DNA of 64,000 bases from Aquimonas voraii (GCF_900101825.1 NZ_FNAG01000001.1:496001-560000), one strand, 5' to 3'. Positions 9,332 through 17,689 are shown, counted from the first letter of the stretch. Notes: generated from the sequence alone by a model not told the origin. Program-made: numbers and translations.

Positions 9332-9736
9332 ATGCGAGAACTCTGGGCCCGCCGCTTGGCTGCCATCACCGGTCTGATGGTCGTGCTGCTGTCGGCTGCT
9401 TTTGCCGCCGTGCAGAACCCGCCCGCGGGCACCGCCTTGGTGGCCAGCGTGGCCGCGGACGGCGCCGATGCCGCCCTGCTGGCGCGCGGACGCGCGGTGC
9501 TCGAAGCCAATGACTGCCTGATGTGCCATTCGATCGCCGGCGAGGGCAGCCCGCGCAGCCCGCTGGATGGCGTCGGCTCGCGTCTGTCCGAGACCGAGAT
9601 CCTGCACTTCGCGATCGCTGACGAATCCGTGCAGGACGATCTGTCGCCGCGCGCGATCAAGGCCAAGCGGGACTACGCCGAACTGCCGCAGGAAGACCTG
9701 CAGGCGCTGACGGCGTATCTCGCTTCGCTGAAGTAG
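9332..9736 (+). CDS. Small monohaem cytochrome c
   Basis: A 134-residue protein with a signal anchor or peptide (about residues 8-26) and one CLMCH haem motif near residue 68, followed by a class I cytochrome c fold ending ALTAYLASLK. A methionine ligand is not obvious in the C-terminal part. GAGGAGA lies just upstream of ATG 9332. It probably shuttles electrons in the periplasm between the flavoprotein encoded just upstream and other cytochromes. Confidence 0.88.
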   Translation: MRELWARRLAAITGLMVVLLSAAFAAVQNPPAGTALVASVAADGADAALLARGRAVLEANDCLMCHSIAGEGSPRSPLDGVGSRLSETEILHFAIADESVQDDLSPRAIKAKRDYAELPQEDLQALTAYLASLK

Positions 9737-9746
9737 TCGGGAGTTA

Positions 9747-9777
9747 CCCGGGCGGAGTCCGCAGGCGCCCGCCCGGG
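9747..9777. terminator. Possible bidirectional terminator hairpin
   Basis: Nine-base inverted repeat CCCGGGCGG / CCGCCCGGG (9747-9755 and 9769-9777) between the converging cytochrome c and TPR-like genes. There is no T-run, so the assignment is tentative. Confidence 0.4.
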
Positions 9778-9784
9778 ATGCGCC

Positions 9785-10633
9785 TCACTCGTCCTCGAGC
9801 TGGCTGCGCGCGAACTCGGCGTCGAGCTTCTCCATCGCGTCCTTGGGCTTCAGCCTGGCGGCGCGCTCGTAGGCCGCAGCGGCATCGTCCTCGCGCTTGT
9901 CGCCGTAGAGCAGCATCAGGCCGTTGCCGTACTCGATGTGGGCGATCGGCGAGTCGGGCGTCAGCTCGACTGCGGTCGCGAGGTGTTTCTCGCCCAGCGC
10001 TGCCTTGGCGCCGTAGGTCAGGCCGCCCAGCATGCTGCCGACCTTGTTGATGATCTCGGCGTGGTAGAGGCCCAGCGCGGTGTGCGCCTCGGCATGCTTG
10101 GGCGCGAGCTTGAGCGCGGCATCCAGGCTCTCCTTGACCTTGCCCGCCAGCCCTTGGGTCAGGGCCTTGGCGATCGAGATGCTCTGGCTGTAGCGGCCGA
10201 TCGCGAACGCCCGGCGGAAGTGGCTGTTGGCGCGCTTGGGCAGGACCTCGGACGCGGCCTCGGCCAGCGTCACCAGCTGCTCGTAGCGCTTGAGCTTGGC
10301 CGCGTCGGAATCCAGCAGATGGCTGCCGTGGATGCCGCCTGCCTTCACTGCGACAGACGCACCGAGCACGCCCAAGGATTCGCCCAACTCGAAGGCCTGC
10401 TGGAAGTCGCCCGCATGGAAAGCCCGCCAGGCCTGCTGCAGCGTCGCCGCGGCTTCGCCTGTATCGAGCTTCAGCTTCGCGGCTTTGAGGCTGGTGGCGA
10501 CATCGGCCTCGTCAGGGTAGGGCTCGCAGTCGCCGGCGTGCAGCTTGGCCCAGGCCTTCTCCAGCTTGGCGCCGGCGTAGTCGAAGCCCTTGCTGTCATG
10601 CGGAAACGCCGCCCAGCTTTTGCTCTTGGCCAT
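9785..10633 (-). CDS. TPR-like helical repeat protein, function unknown
   Basis: A 282-residue, cytoplasmic (no signal peptide) alpha-helical protein. Repeats of the tetratricopeptide kind are visible in the C-terminal half, for example KESLDAALKLAPKHAEAHTALGL and a second unit around AAAAYERAARLKPKD. The gene starts at ATG 10633, which has GGAGG eight bases upstream. TPR proteins usually scaffold protein complexes; nothing here identifies a partner. It converges on the redox cluster and is divergent from the small basic protein gene. Confidence 0.8.
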   Translation of the reverse strand: MAKSKSWAAFPHDSKGFDYAGAKLEKAWAKLHAGDCEPYPDEADVATSLKAAKLKLDTGEAAATLQQAWRAFHAGDFQQAFELGESLGVLGASVAVKAGGIHGSHLLDSDAAKLKRYEQLVTLAEAASEVLPKRANSHFRRAFAIGRYSQSISIAKALTQGLAGKVKESLDAALKLAPKHAEAHTALGLYHAEIINKVGSMLGGLTYGAKAALGEKHLATAVELTPDSPIAHIEYGNGLMLLYGDKREDDAAAAYERAARLKPKDAMEKLDAEFARSQLEDE

Positions 10634-10763
10634 CCGAAACCTCCGTACGCGCGCGCTGCGCATAGTGTGTTTGTTCTATCGGGCAAACCTAGCATGCGCT
10701 GCGGCGCCCTTGCGGTGCCGCGTGCGCCGCCCGGCGCTTCGCTCCGCGCACAGGAAGCTCTCC

Positions 10764-11141
10764 ATGAAGCAGATCAAAGCCCGTCGTATCACCAAGCCGG
10801 CCAAGGCCGAGCTCAGCCCCCGCAACCTGACGCTCGCCGCGCTCGGCCTTGCCGCTATCGCCCGCCGCGAGGGTCGCGGCCTGCTGGGCCGCATCGAGAA
10901 GCGTGGCCGCCGCATTGCCGAACGCGTGCAGCTGGAGGCCGGCGCCGCCGGTGGGCGTGTGGTCGAGCTGGCCGAACAGGTCCGCAACCGCGTCGAACAG
11001 GCCAGCCAGCCGCTTATCGTCCGCGTCGAAAAGCTGCTGAACCGCGCGCCCAAGGCCAAGCGCAAGGCCGCCAACAAGCGCGCCCCGGTCCGGCGCGCTG
11101 CCGTCAAGCCGGTCGCGAAGAAGCGTACGCGCCGCGCCTGA
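10764..11141 (+). CDS. Small basic helical protein with Lys/Arg/Ala tail (phasin- or histone-like)
   Basis: A 125-residue protein. The middle (about residues 20-90) is predicted helical with Arg and Glu spacing; the last 35 residues are almost entirely Lys, Arg, Ala and Pro (KAKRKAANKRAPVRRAA...), resembling the tails of histone-H1-like proteins and some polyhydroxyalkanoate granule-associated proteins. AGGAAG precedes ATG 10764 and a hairpin terminator follows. Binding to nucleic acid or to granules is possible from charge alone; I do not recognise a defined family. Confidence 0.7.
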   Translation: MKQIKARRITKPAKAELSPRNLTLAALGLAAIARREGRGLLGRIEKRGRRIAERVQLEAGAAGGRVVELAEQVRNRVEQASQPLIVRVEKLLNRAPKAKRKAANKRAPVRRAAVKPVAKKRTRRA

Positions 11142-11162
11142 TTGCGCTTTGCCGCCGCCCAC

Positions 11163-11198
11163 AACAACAAAGCCCGCTCGCGCGGGCCTTGTTGCTTT
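11163..11198 (+). terminator. Rho-independent-type terminator
   Basis: Stem GCCCGC-TCGC-GCGGGC flanked by CAACAAA and its partner TTGTTG, followed by CTTTCG, starting 22 bases after the stop codon of the small basic protein gene. Confidence 0.7.
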
Positions 11199-11331
11199 CG
11201 GCGTATTTGCCCCGACGCCGCGATACACCGCCGTCGCAGTGACCGCCTTCCAGAGAGTTCCGACACTGTAGGAGGGCCAGATCCCGCCGGCTCTTACGAA
11301 TCCCGAATCCCCAATATCGAATTCCGGCCTC

Positions 11332-11955
11332 TCACCTGTATGCCGCCAGCAGATGGTGCAGGTGCACACGCTCGGCGTCGCGCAGGAAAGGGGCGATCAG
11401 CATCAGTACCTGGTGGATGCCGCGGTTGATGCTCTCGCGCTCGTCCTGCTCGCCGCGCACGGCGCTGAAGTTCAGCCAGAAGGTGGAGATCAGCAGGATG
11501 TTGGTCGAGGTCGCCTGGATCTCATCGGCGCTGGCGCGCATCACCTCCGCGCGCACCAGGCCCTGCATGATGCGGATGGCGTTTTCCCCGGCGCGCTTGA
11601 AGATCCGTGCGAAGTGCATGCGCAGCTTGCGGTTGCGGCTGGTGATGTCGACCAGATCGCGGTAGACGAAGCGGAAATCCCAGATGCATTCGAACACGGC
11701 GTGCAGCTGCAGCCAGATGTCCTCCAGCGTCGGCAGGCGGTCGTCCGGGGCTGCGAGTGCACTGTCCATGCGCGACTCGAAGCGCGCGAACAGCTGCTCG
11801 ATGATGTCGTCCTTGTTGCGGAAGTGGTAGTACAGGTTGCCGGGACTGATCTCCAGCTCGTCGGCGATATGGTTGGTGCTGACATTGGGCTCGCCGCGCG
11901 CATTGAACAGCGCGAGGCTCGCCTCGAGAATGCGTTCGCGGGTGTCCTTGGCCAT
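11332..11955 (-). CDS. TetR family transcriptional regulator
   Basis: A 207-residue regulator. The N-terminal helix-turn-helix (about residues 5-50) has the typical TRERILEASLALFNARG and STNHIADELEISPGNLYYHFRNKDDI. The rest is the ligand-binding helical domain. I chose ATG 11955, where TetR-type proteins start; the frame open upstream lies over the acyl-CoA-binding protein gene. It lies 22 bases after that gene on the same strand, so it is probably co-transcribed. The SPGNLYYHF type of recognition helix occurs in lipid-related TetR regulators, so an acyl-CoA or fatty acid ligand is a reasonable guess. Confidence 0.92.
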   Translation of the reverse strand: MAKDTRERILEASLALFNARGEPNVSTNHIADELEISPGNLYYHFRNKDDIIEQLFARFESRMDSALAAPDDRLPTLEDIWLQLHAVFECIWDFRFVYRDLVDITSRNRKLRMHFARIFKRAGENAIRIMQGLVRAEVMRASADEIQATSTNILLISTFWLNFSAVRGEQDERESINRGIHQVLMLIAPFLRDAERVHLHHLLAAYR

Positions 11956-11977
11956 GTGGCTCGCGCGGACCGCGCGA

Positions 11978-12235
11978 TCAGCCGGTGAGCTTGTTGACGA
12001 GCGCGACGTACTTTTCCATCGCCGCGTCCTTGGAGGTGCCGGCGAGCTTGGCCCAGGCCTCGTACTTGGCGGTGCCGACGAAATCGAAGAAGCCCGGCTT
12101 GGGCCCGCTGACATCGCCCTCGGCGCCCTGCTTGTAGAGCGCGTAAAGCTGCAGCAGGGTGTCGTTGTCGGGGCGGTCGGGCAGTGATTTCACGGCCACG
12201 GACGCGGCTTCGAAGCGGCTCTTAAGGTCACTCAT
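11978..12235 (-). CDS. Acyl-CoA-binding protein
   Basis: An 85-residue four-helix acyl-CoA-binding protein. It carries the family hallmarks: LYALYKQGAEGDVSGPKPGFFDFVG, with the acyl-CoA-contacting Tyr and Lys, and KYEAWAKLAGTSKDAAMEKYV. It binds long-chain acyl-CoA esters in the cytoplasm and buffers or delivers them. GGGGGG precedes ATG 12235. It is followed by a TetR regulator, and 2.4 kb away lies a fatty acyl-CoA reductase, consistent with acyl-CoA trafficking towards fatty alcohols. Confidence 0.93.
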   Translation of the reverse strand: MSDLKSRFEAASVAVKSLPDRPDNDTLLQLYALYKQGAEGDVSGPKPGFFDFVGTAKYEAWAKLAGTSKDAAMEKYVALVNKLTG

Positions 12236-12382
12236 GGATTCCCCCCGGGGACGACTGGCTGGCAGCGCGACGCGCTGGAGGTCGCGTTGATAGCACGCGT
12301 GCGAAACAGGGGTCAAACGTGGACGACGCGCGCAGGTCATGCGCGCGTCGTCCGTTCTGCCGCGAAGCGTTGAAGTGCTGGC

Positions 12383-14371
12383 TCAGGTGCCGATGATGCC
12401 ACCGTCGTCCTTGGTGACGACCACGGTCGCCGAACGCGGTCGGGCGCCATTGCCGTCCGGCCAGCTGCTGCCGTCTGCAGGATGCTGGATGTTGACGAAC
12501 AGGGTGCGCAGATCGGGCGTCGCGGCGATGCCGGTCACCTCGCAGCCCACAGGGCCGACCAGGAATCGGCGGATGTCGCCCGACGCCGGATCCACGGCGA
12601 GCATCGCGTTGTTGCCGAACGGGCCGGAGCCGAGCTGGCTGCCGCTCATGTCGGTCTGGATCCAGAGCAGGCCCGCCGGATCGAACCAGAGGCCATCAGG
12701 GCTGGCGTGGATCGAGCTGGCATCCAGCTTGGCCGAGGCGCCCGCTGCCGGATTGGCGCTGTCTGCCTCCGTGCCCGACAGCAGGAAGATGTCCCAGCTG
12801 AAACCGGTGGCGGCATGGTCGTCGCCGTTCTCGCGCCAGCGGATGATGTGGCCGAAGGGGTTGGGGCCGCGCGGGTTGGCCGCGTCTTCCTGCTGCTCGG
12901 TGCGCGAGCTGTTGTTGGTCAGGGTGAAGTAGACGCGACCGTCGCGCGGGTCCACCGCACCCCATTCGGGGCGGTCCATCCTGGTCGCGCCGACCACGTC
13001 CGCGGCGAGGCGCGTGTTGATCAGTACGTCAGCCTGGTCTTCGAACTGCACGCCCGCTGCCGCCGCCTTGGCGCGGAAGCCGGCGTCGTTGAAGTCCAGA
13101 GGCAGCCATTCGCCAGTGCCGTCGGCATTGAACCTGGCCACGTACAGGGTGCCGCGGTCGAGTGCGTTGCGGGCGACGCTCAGCGGCGCAGGCAGATAGA
13201 CGTCGCGGGTCACGAACTTGTAGATGTATTCGTTCTGCGAGTCGTCGCCCGAGTAGAAGGCCATCGGGCGGCCAACCTTGACCGGGGCGAACACGCAGCC
13301 TTCATGGGCAAAGCGGCCCATCGCGGTTCGCTTCACCGGCATCGCGCTGGGGTTGTAGGGGTCGATTTCGAGGATCCAGCCCTGACCGTTCGGCTCGTTG
13401 CGGTAGTCCGCTGCCGCCGAGTCGCCCCTCGGGCTCGCGTCGAAGCGCTCTTCCACGGTGTCCCAGCGGTAGCGGCTGTTGGAGGTCGGAACCCCGTAGC
13501 GGCTCTGGTCGCGGCCGCGCTGGCCGCGGTTGACGAAATAGCCGGCCCAGTTCTCCTCGCAGGTCAGATAGGTGCCCCACGGGGTGTAGCCGTTGGCGCA
13601 GTTGTTGATGGTTCCGCGCGTGCGGGTGCCATCCGGGCTGTACTTGGTGACCACATGGCGGCTTCCGCGGACCGGGCCGCCGATCTCGCAGGGCGTGTTG
13701 GCGGTGATGCGCCGGTTGTAGCGGGAGCCCCTGACCACGCTCCATTCACCGCTGCCCTGGCGTGCCACTTCCATCACGGTGACGCCGTGAGCGGCAATTT
13801 CCTTGCGCACGTCGTCGGCCAGACGCTTGCCGTCGACCAGCTGCTGGCCGTTCGGATGCAGCTCGCTCTGCTCGATGTATTCGTGGTTCATCACCAGCAG
13901 GCCGCGCTGGTTGCGCTGCGAGAAGTCGAGCGTGAAGTAGTGCATGCCGTCGTGGTTCTGACCAATGAGCTTCTCCTGGTCAGCCCCGGTATTGGTGCCA
14001 TCGGGCTTGTAGGCCGGCGAGTCGGCAAACAGGGCATCACCCCAGCGGAAGGCCGGACGGGCGGTATAGCCCGCCGGTACGGTCACCGTGTCGGCGCGGG
14101 TCACCGCCACCGGCGCGAAACCCGGGCGGGTCGGCAGCGGCAGGGGCAAGTTCTTCTCGCCGTTGAGAAAGCCTTGCGGACGAGCGACGCCAGCCAGGAC
14201 GTCGTGGCTGATGAACATGGCGCCGACCGCGGCGGCCAGGCTGCCTTTCAACAGGTCGCGGCGGCTGCGGCTGGCCAGCACCTCGGCGAAGTGCGGATTG
14301 CGCGAGCGGTTGCTGTCTTCGTGGTCGAAATCCACGGTGCCGTAGGGGGCGGGGCTGGCGTCGTGCTGCAT
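12383..14371 (-). CDS. phoX: PhoX-family alkaline phosphatase (DUF839), Tat-exported
   Basis: A 662-residue protein of the PhoX/DUF839 family of calcium- and iron-dependent phosphatases, which release phosphate from organic monoesters in the periplasm or outside the cell. A twin-arginine signal SRRDLLKGS is at residues 36-44, preceded by a long N-terminal extension as in other PhoX proteins. Conserved segments include NHEYIEQSELHPNG, GTYLTCEENWAGYF, ARFNADGTGEWLPL and WFDPAGLLWIQTDMSG. The start is ATG 14371, where the protein resembles family N-termini. A Pho-box-like sequence lies about 100 bases upstream. The protein family is broad, so some members may act as other esterases. Confidence 0.9.
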   Translation of the reverse strand: MQHDASPAPYGTVDFDHEDSNRSRNPHFAEVLASRSRRDLLKGSLAAAVGAMFISHDVLAGVARPQGFLNGEKNLPLPLPTRPGFAPVAVTRADTVTVPAGYTARPAFRWGDALFADSPAYKPDGTNTGADQEKLIGQNHDGMHYFTLDFSQRNQRGLLVMNHEYIEQSELHPNGQQLVDGKRLADDVRKEIAAHGVTVMEVARQGSGEWSVVRGSRYNRRITANTPCEIGGPVRGSRHVVTKYSPDGTRTRGTINNCANGYTPWGTYLTCEENWAGYFVNRGQRGRDQSRYGVPTSNSRYRWDTVEERFDASPRGDSAAADYRNEPNGQGWILEIDPYNPSAMPVKRTAMGRFAHEGCVFAPVKVGRPMAFYSGDDSQNEYIYKFVTRDVYLPAPLSVARNALDRGTLYVARFNADGTGEWLPLDFNDAGFRAKAAAAGVQFEDQADVLINTRLAADVVGATRMDRPEWGAVDPRDGRVYFTLTNNSSRTEQQEDAANPRGPNPFGHIIRWRENGDDHAATGFSWDIFLLSGTEADSANPAAGASAKLDASSIHASPDGLWFDPAGLLWIQTDMSGSQLGSGPFGNNAMLAVDPASGDIRRFLVGPVGCEVTGIAATPDLRTLFVNIQHPADGSSWPDGNGARPRSATVVVTKDDGGIIGT

Positions 14372-14470
14372 GGCGTGCTCCTGGCTGCTTGCGGGGGGCT
14401 CACAGGCCCCGGAAGCGGTGCAGCATCGCGGCCGCAGATGACGGCCCGCGTACGCCCAGGTTGCAGTCAC

Positions 14471-14488
14471 ATGAAGCGAACATGACGG
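14471..14488 (-). promoter_or_regulatory. Pho-box-like sequence upstream of phoX
   Basis: On the minus strand CCGTCAT-GTTC-GCTTCAT. Compared with the Pho box CTGTCAT-N4-CTGTCAT the first half matches at six of seven bases and the second at four of seven, with the right 11-base phase. I see no clear -10 box at the expected distance, so this is weaker than the site at 31661. Confidence 0.35.
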
Positions 14489-14588
14489 GTAGGCGGCGGG
14501 CGCGTCGGGCGCTATCTTGGCGTCCACACCATGCGGCGCCGGACGGGGTGCTCCGGACGCGGCAGACGATCACGAGGGAGGGACTGCA

Positions 14589-16571
14589 ATGAGCTATTTC
14601 GTCACCGGCGCGACCGGCTTCATCGGCCGCCACCTGGTCAGCAACCTGCTGAAGCGCAAGGGCACCGTCTACGTACTGGTGCGCAAGAGTTCGCAGAGCA
14701 AGCTGAAGGACATCGGCGAGCGCATGGGTTGGGACATGGCGCGGGTGCAGCCGGTGATCGGCGATCTGGGCAAGTCAAAGCTCGGGGTCAGTCCGGCTCA
14801 GCTGAAGTCCCTCTCGGGCAAGGTCAAGCACTTTTTCCATCTCGCGGCTATTTACGACCTTGCCGCCAGCGCCGAGGCGCAGATCGGCCCCAACGTCGAC
14901 GGCACCCGTCACGCCATCGAATGCGCCGAGGCGATCGGCGCCAAGACCTTCCACCACACCAGTTCGATCGCCGTCGCCGGCCTGTACAGCGGCGTGTTCC
15001 GCGAGGACATGTTCGCCGAGGCGGAAAAGCTCGACCATCCGTACTTCCGCACCAAGCACGAAGCGGAGAAGGTCGTTCGCGAGCGTTGCAGCATCCCTTA
15101 CCGCATCTATCGCCCCTCGATGGTGATCGGCCATTCGAAGACCGGCGAAATCGACAAGATCGACGGCCCCTACTACTTCTTCACCCTGATCAAGAAGCTG
15201 CGCAGTGTGTTGCCGCCATGGATGCCAACCGTCGGCATCGAAGGCGGACGCATGAACATGGTGCCGGTGGATTACGTCGCCGACGCAATGGACCACATCG
15301 CCCACAAGCCCGGTCTCGATGGCGGCTGCTTCCACCTCACCGATCCCGCGCCGCGGCGCATTGGTGAGGTGCTGAACCTGTTCGCCCGCGCTGGACATGC
15401 GCCGCAGATGAGCATGCGGCTCGACGCACGCATGTTCAGCTTCATCCCCGCGCCTGTGCGCATGGCGCTGGGCAGCCTCGCCCCGGTCAAGCGCTTCACC
15501 GGCATGGTGCTCAAAGACCTCGGCATTCCGTCCTCGGTGCTGGGCCTCATCAACTATCCGACCCGCTTCGATTGCCGCGAGACCGAGCGCGCGCTGAAAG
15601 GCTCGGGCATACGCGTGCCCGACCTCGAAAGCTATGCGTGGCGCCTCTGGGACCACTGGGAGCGTCACCTCGACCCCGAGCTGTTCGTCGATCGCTCGCT
15701 GCGCGGTCGGGTCGCCGGCAAGGTCGTGTTGATCACCGGCGCTTCGTCCGGCATCGGCCGCTCTGCGGCCTTCAAGGTCGCGGCCGCGGGTGCGGTGACG
15801 GTGATCGTCGCCCGCGGCCAGGAGGAGCTGTTCAAGACCCGTGACGAGATCATCGCCGCCGGCGGCAACTGCCACGCCTATACCGCCGATCTCGCTGACC
15901 TGAACTCCTGCGATGAGCTGTTGCGGCAGGTCATGGCGGAGCACGGTCGGGTTGACATTCTGGTCAACAACGCCGGGCGCTCGATCCGTCGATCCATCGC
16001 GCTGTCCTACGACCGTTTCCACGACTTCGAGCGCACCATGCAGCTGAACTACTTCGGCTCGCTGCGCCTGATCATGGGCGTGCTGCCGGGCATGAGCGAG
16101 CGCCGTCGCGGCCAGATCATCAACATCAGCTCGATCGGCGTGCTGGCGAACTCACCGCGGTTCTCGGCCTACGTGGCTTCGAAGGCCGCGCTGGATGCCT
16201 TCAGTCGCTGCGCGCAGGGCGAGTTCTCGGGCCACGGTATCGCCTTCACCACGATCAACATGCCGCTGGTGCGTACGCCGATGATCGCGCCGACCAAGAT
16301 GTACGACTCGGTGCCGACCATCTCGCCGGACGAGGCGGCGGACTTGATCGTGCAGGCGATCATCGAGCGGCCGGCGCGCATTGCAACACGGCTCGGCATC
16401 TTCTCAGCGGTGCTGAATGCCATCGCGCCCAAGGCCTACGAAGTGGTGATGAACACCGCCTTCCAGCTGTTCCCGGATTCCGCCGCGGCGCAGGGCCAAA
16501 AGGGCGGGGAAGTGCAGCCGTCCTCCGAGCAGATCGCCTTTGCGGCGTTGATGCGCGGCGTGCACTGGTAG
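14589..16571 (+). CDS. Alcohol-forming fatty acyl-CoA reductase (two SDR domains)
   Basis: A 660-residue protein with two Rossmann domains. The N-terminal half is a male-sterility/extended SDR domain starting FVTGATGFIG (residues 4-13) with YFRTK near residue 150; the C-terminal half is a classical SDR domain with ITGASSGIG near 382-390, NNAGRSIRR, and YVASK near 530. Length, domain order and many segments (HRTK-like EKVVRERC, VPVDYVADAMDHIAH, NYPTRFD, INMPLVRTPMIAPTKMYDSVPT) match the Marinobacter enzyme (Maqu_2507) that reduces acyl-CoA to fatty alcohol with NADPH. Expected role: fatty alcohol supply, for example for wax esters. The ribosome binding site GGGAGG lies before ATG 14589. No wax synthase is visible in this window. 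Confidence 0.9.
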   Translation: MSYFVTGATGFIGRHLVSNLLKRKGTVYVLVRKSSQSKLKDIGERMGWDMARVQPVIGDLGKSKLGVSPAQLKSLSGKVKHFFHLAAIYDLAASAEAQIGPNVDGTRHAIECAEAIGAKTFHHTSSIAVAGLYSGVFREDMFAEAEKLDHPYFRTKHEAEKVVRERCSIPYRIYRPSMVIGHSKTGEIDKIDGPYYFFTLIKKLRSVLPPWMPTVGIEGGRMNMVPVDYVADAMDHIAHKPGLDGGCFHLTDPAPRRIGEVLNLFARAGHAPQMSMRLDARMFSFIPAPVRMALGSLAPVKRFTGMVLKDLGIPSSVLGLINYPTRFDCRETERALKGSGIRVPDLESYAWRLWDHWERHLDPELFVDRSLRGRVAGKVVLITGASSGIGRSAAFKVAAAGAVTVIVARGQEELFKTRDEIIAAGGNCHAYTADLADLNSCDELLRQVMAEHGRVDILVNNAGRSIRRSIALSYDRFHDFERTMQLNYFGSLRLIMGVLPGMSERRRGQIINISSIGVLANSPRFSAYVASKAALDAFSRCAQGEFSGHGIAFTTINMPLVRTPMIAPTKMYDSVPTISPDEAADLIVQAIIERPARIATRLGIFSAVLNAIAPKAYEVVMNTAFQLFPDSAAAQGQKGGEVQPSSEQIAFAALMRGVHW

Positions 16572-16621
16572 GTCGCGCACAGGCCGGAGCGGCGATCCGT
16601 CGCCGCGAGGCGCGGCTCCAA

Positions 16622-16658
16622 AACGAAAACCCCGCGCCAGGCGCGGGGTCTTCGTTTG
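16622..16658. terminator. Bidirectional terminator
   Basis: Stem CCCCGCGC / GCGCGGGG (16631-16638 and 16642-16649) extended by AAACGAA and TTCGTTT on either side, between the convergent acyl-CoA reductase and cytochrome c genes. A-rich left and T-rich right flanks suit termination in both directions. Confidence 0.75.
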
Positions 16659-16675
16659 CAGCAGTTGCGCAGCGC

Positions 16676-17026
16676 TTACTTCATGCCGCGCAGATCGCTC
16701 AGCGGCCCCTGTTGCGCAGCGAAGTAGGCGGCGAGATCGGCCATCTGCTGCTCGTCCAGACCGGCGACGAAGCCGGCCATGATGGCGTTGTTGCGCTGGC
16801 CGGACTTGTAGGCCTTGAGCGCCTGCAGCAGATAGTCCTCGTACTGGCCGGCCAGATTCGGGTACTGGCCGTCGCCAATGCCGTTTCCGTCAGCGCCGTG
16901 ACAGGCCTGGCAGGTCTTGGCCAGTTCGCGCCCGGCCTCAACGTTGCCGCGGCGGGCGTCCGCAGAGGTCGCAAAGAAGGTCAGCAGTGCGGCCAGGGCC
17001 GCCGAGGTCAGGATCTGCGCGCTCAC
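16676..17026 (-). CDS. Class I cytochrome c (c4/c553-like), second of a pair
   Basis: A 116-residue secreted monohaem cytochrome: signal peptide to about residue 24 (SADA), haem motif CQACH near residue 39, and NLAGQYEDYLLQALKAYKSGQRNNAIMAGF, which contains the region of the axial Met in cytochromes c4 and c553. It begins with a GTG that overlaps the TGA of the preceding cytochrome gene by four bases (GTGA), so translation is coupled. Likely a periplasmic electron carrier to a terminal oxidase or other reductase. Confidence 0.9.
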   Translation of the reverse strand: MSAQILTSAALAALLTFFATSADARRGNVEAGRELAKTCQACHGADGNGIGDGQYPNLAGQYEDYLLQALKAYKSGQRNNAIMAGFVAGLDEQQMADLAAYFAAQQGPLSDLRGMK

Positions 17027-17355
17027 TGGGCGTCACCCTTGTTGTAGCTGGAGAGGAAGGCCGCGATATCGCGCAGTTCCTGCTGGCTGTAGCCCTCGGC
17101 CTGCGCGCGCATGGTCGGGTGCGGACGCTCGCCGTTCTGGTAGGCCGTCAGCGCAGCCACCAGGTACTCGTAGTTCTGGCCGGCGATCTTGGGCACGTGA
17201 TAGTGCGGGTAGACGTTCTTGTAGCCCGCGATCCCGTGGCATCCGGTGCAGGTGTAGGCCAGCAGCTTGCCGTTCTCGGCATTGCCTTCGGCCAGGGCGG
17301 GCAGTGCAGCAGTCGCCAGGGCGAGGCTCGCGACGATTCGCAGGATCGGCTTCAT
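17023..17355 (-). CDS. Class I cytochrome c (c553-like), first of a pair
   Basis: A 110-residue secreted cytochrome with signal peptide (ALPALAE, cleavage near residue 22), haem motif CTGCH near residue 36, KIAGQNYEYLVAALTAYQNGERPHPTMRAQAEG, and a C-terminal helix RDIAAFLSSY. It closely parallels its downstream partner and the two look like a divergent tandem duplication; together they may act like the two halves of dihaem cytochrome c4. ATG 17355 is the natural start. Confidence 0.9.
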   Translation of the reverse strand: MKPILRIVASLALATAALPALAEGNAENGKLLAYTCTGCHGIAGYKNVYPHYHVPKIAGQNYEYLVAALTAYQNGERPHPTMRAQAEGYSQQELRDIAAFLSSYNKGDAQ

Positions 17356-17622
17356 CGATGGGTTCCAGCGTCGAGGTGTGGCGTTTGGAGCGCGCTGGCC
17401 TGTCTTTCGGCAGGTTCACGGCACGTTGGAAAGCGGCGGAGTATAGCCTCAGCGGCGTGCAGGGAGCCAGCCTTGGTGGGTCAGGTGCGCACCCACCGCG
17501 GTTCTCTCGTTTCGACAGGGCATGCCGTCCTTCACGCGCATCAAGGGCGGGCTTCGTCCACGCTTCTGGCCGTCATTCCGCGGCATCGCCGGATTTGCAG
17601 ACGCAGCCCAGTGGCTCAGTGC

Positions 17623-17659
17623 TTGACAATGGTGGTGATGTAGACAACTATAACACCAC
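17623..17659 (+). promoter_or_regulatory. Candidate promoter/operator of the RND efflux operon
   Basis: An AT-rich island in the 334-base stretch 17356-17689. TTGACA (17623-17628) is followed by TATAAC (17649-17654) at a spacing of 20, longer than ideal. GTGGTG (17632-17637) and CACCAC (17654-17659) form an inverted repeat around it that could bind a repressor. The rest of the stretch shows only a hairpin GGTGGGT / ACCCACC at 17475-17497. Confidence 0.35.
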
Positions 17660-17689
17660 TCCCCCCCCAGCCTCTCCCCGGTATCCGCC

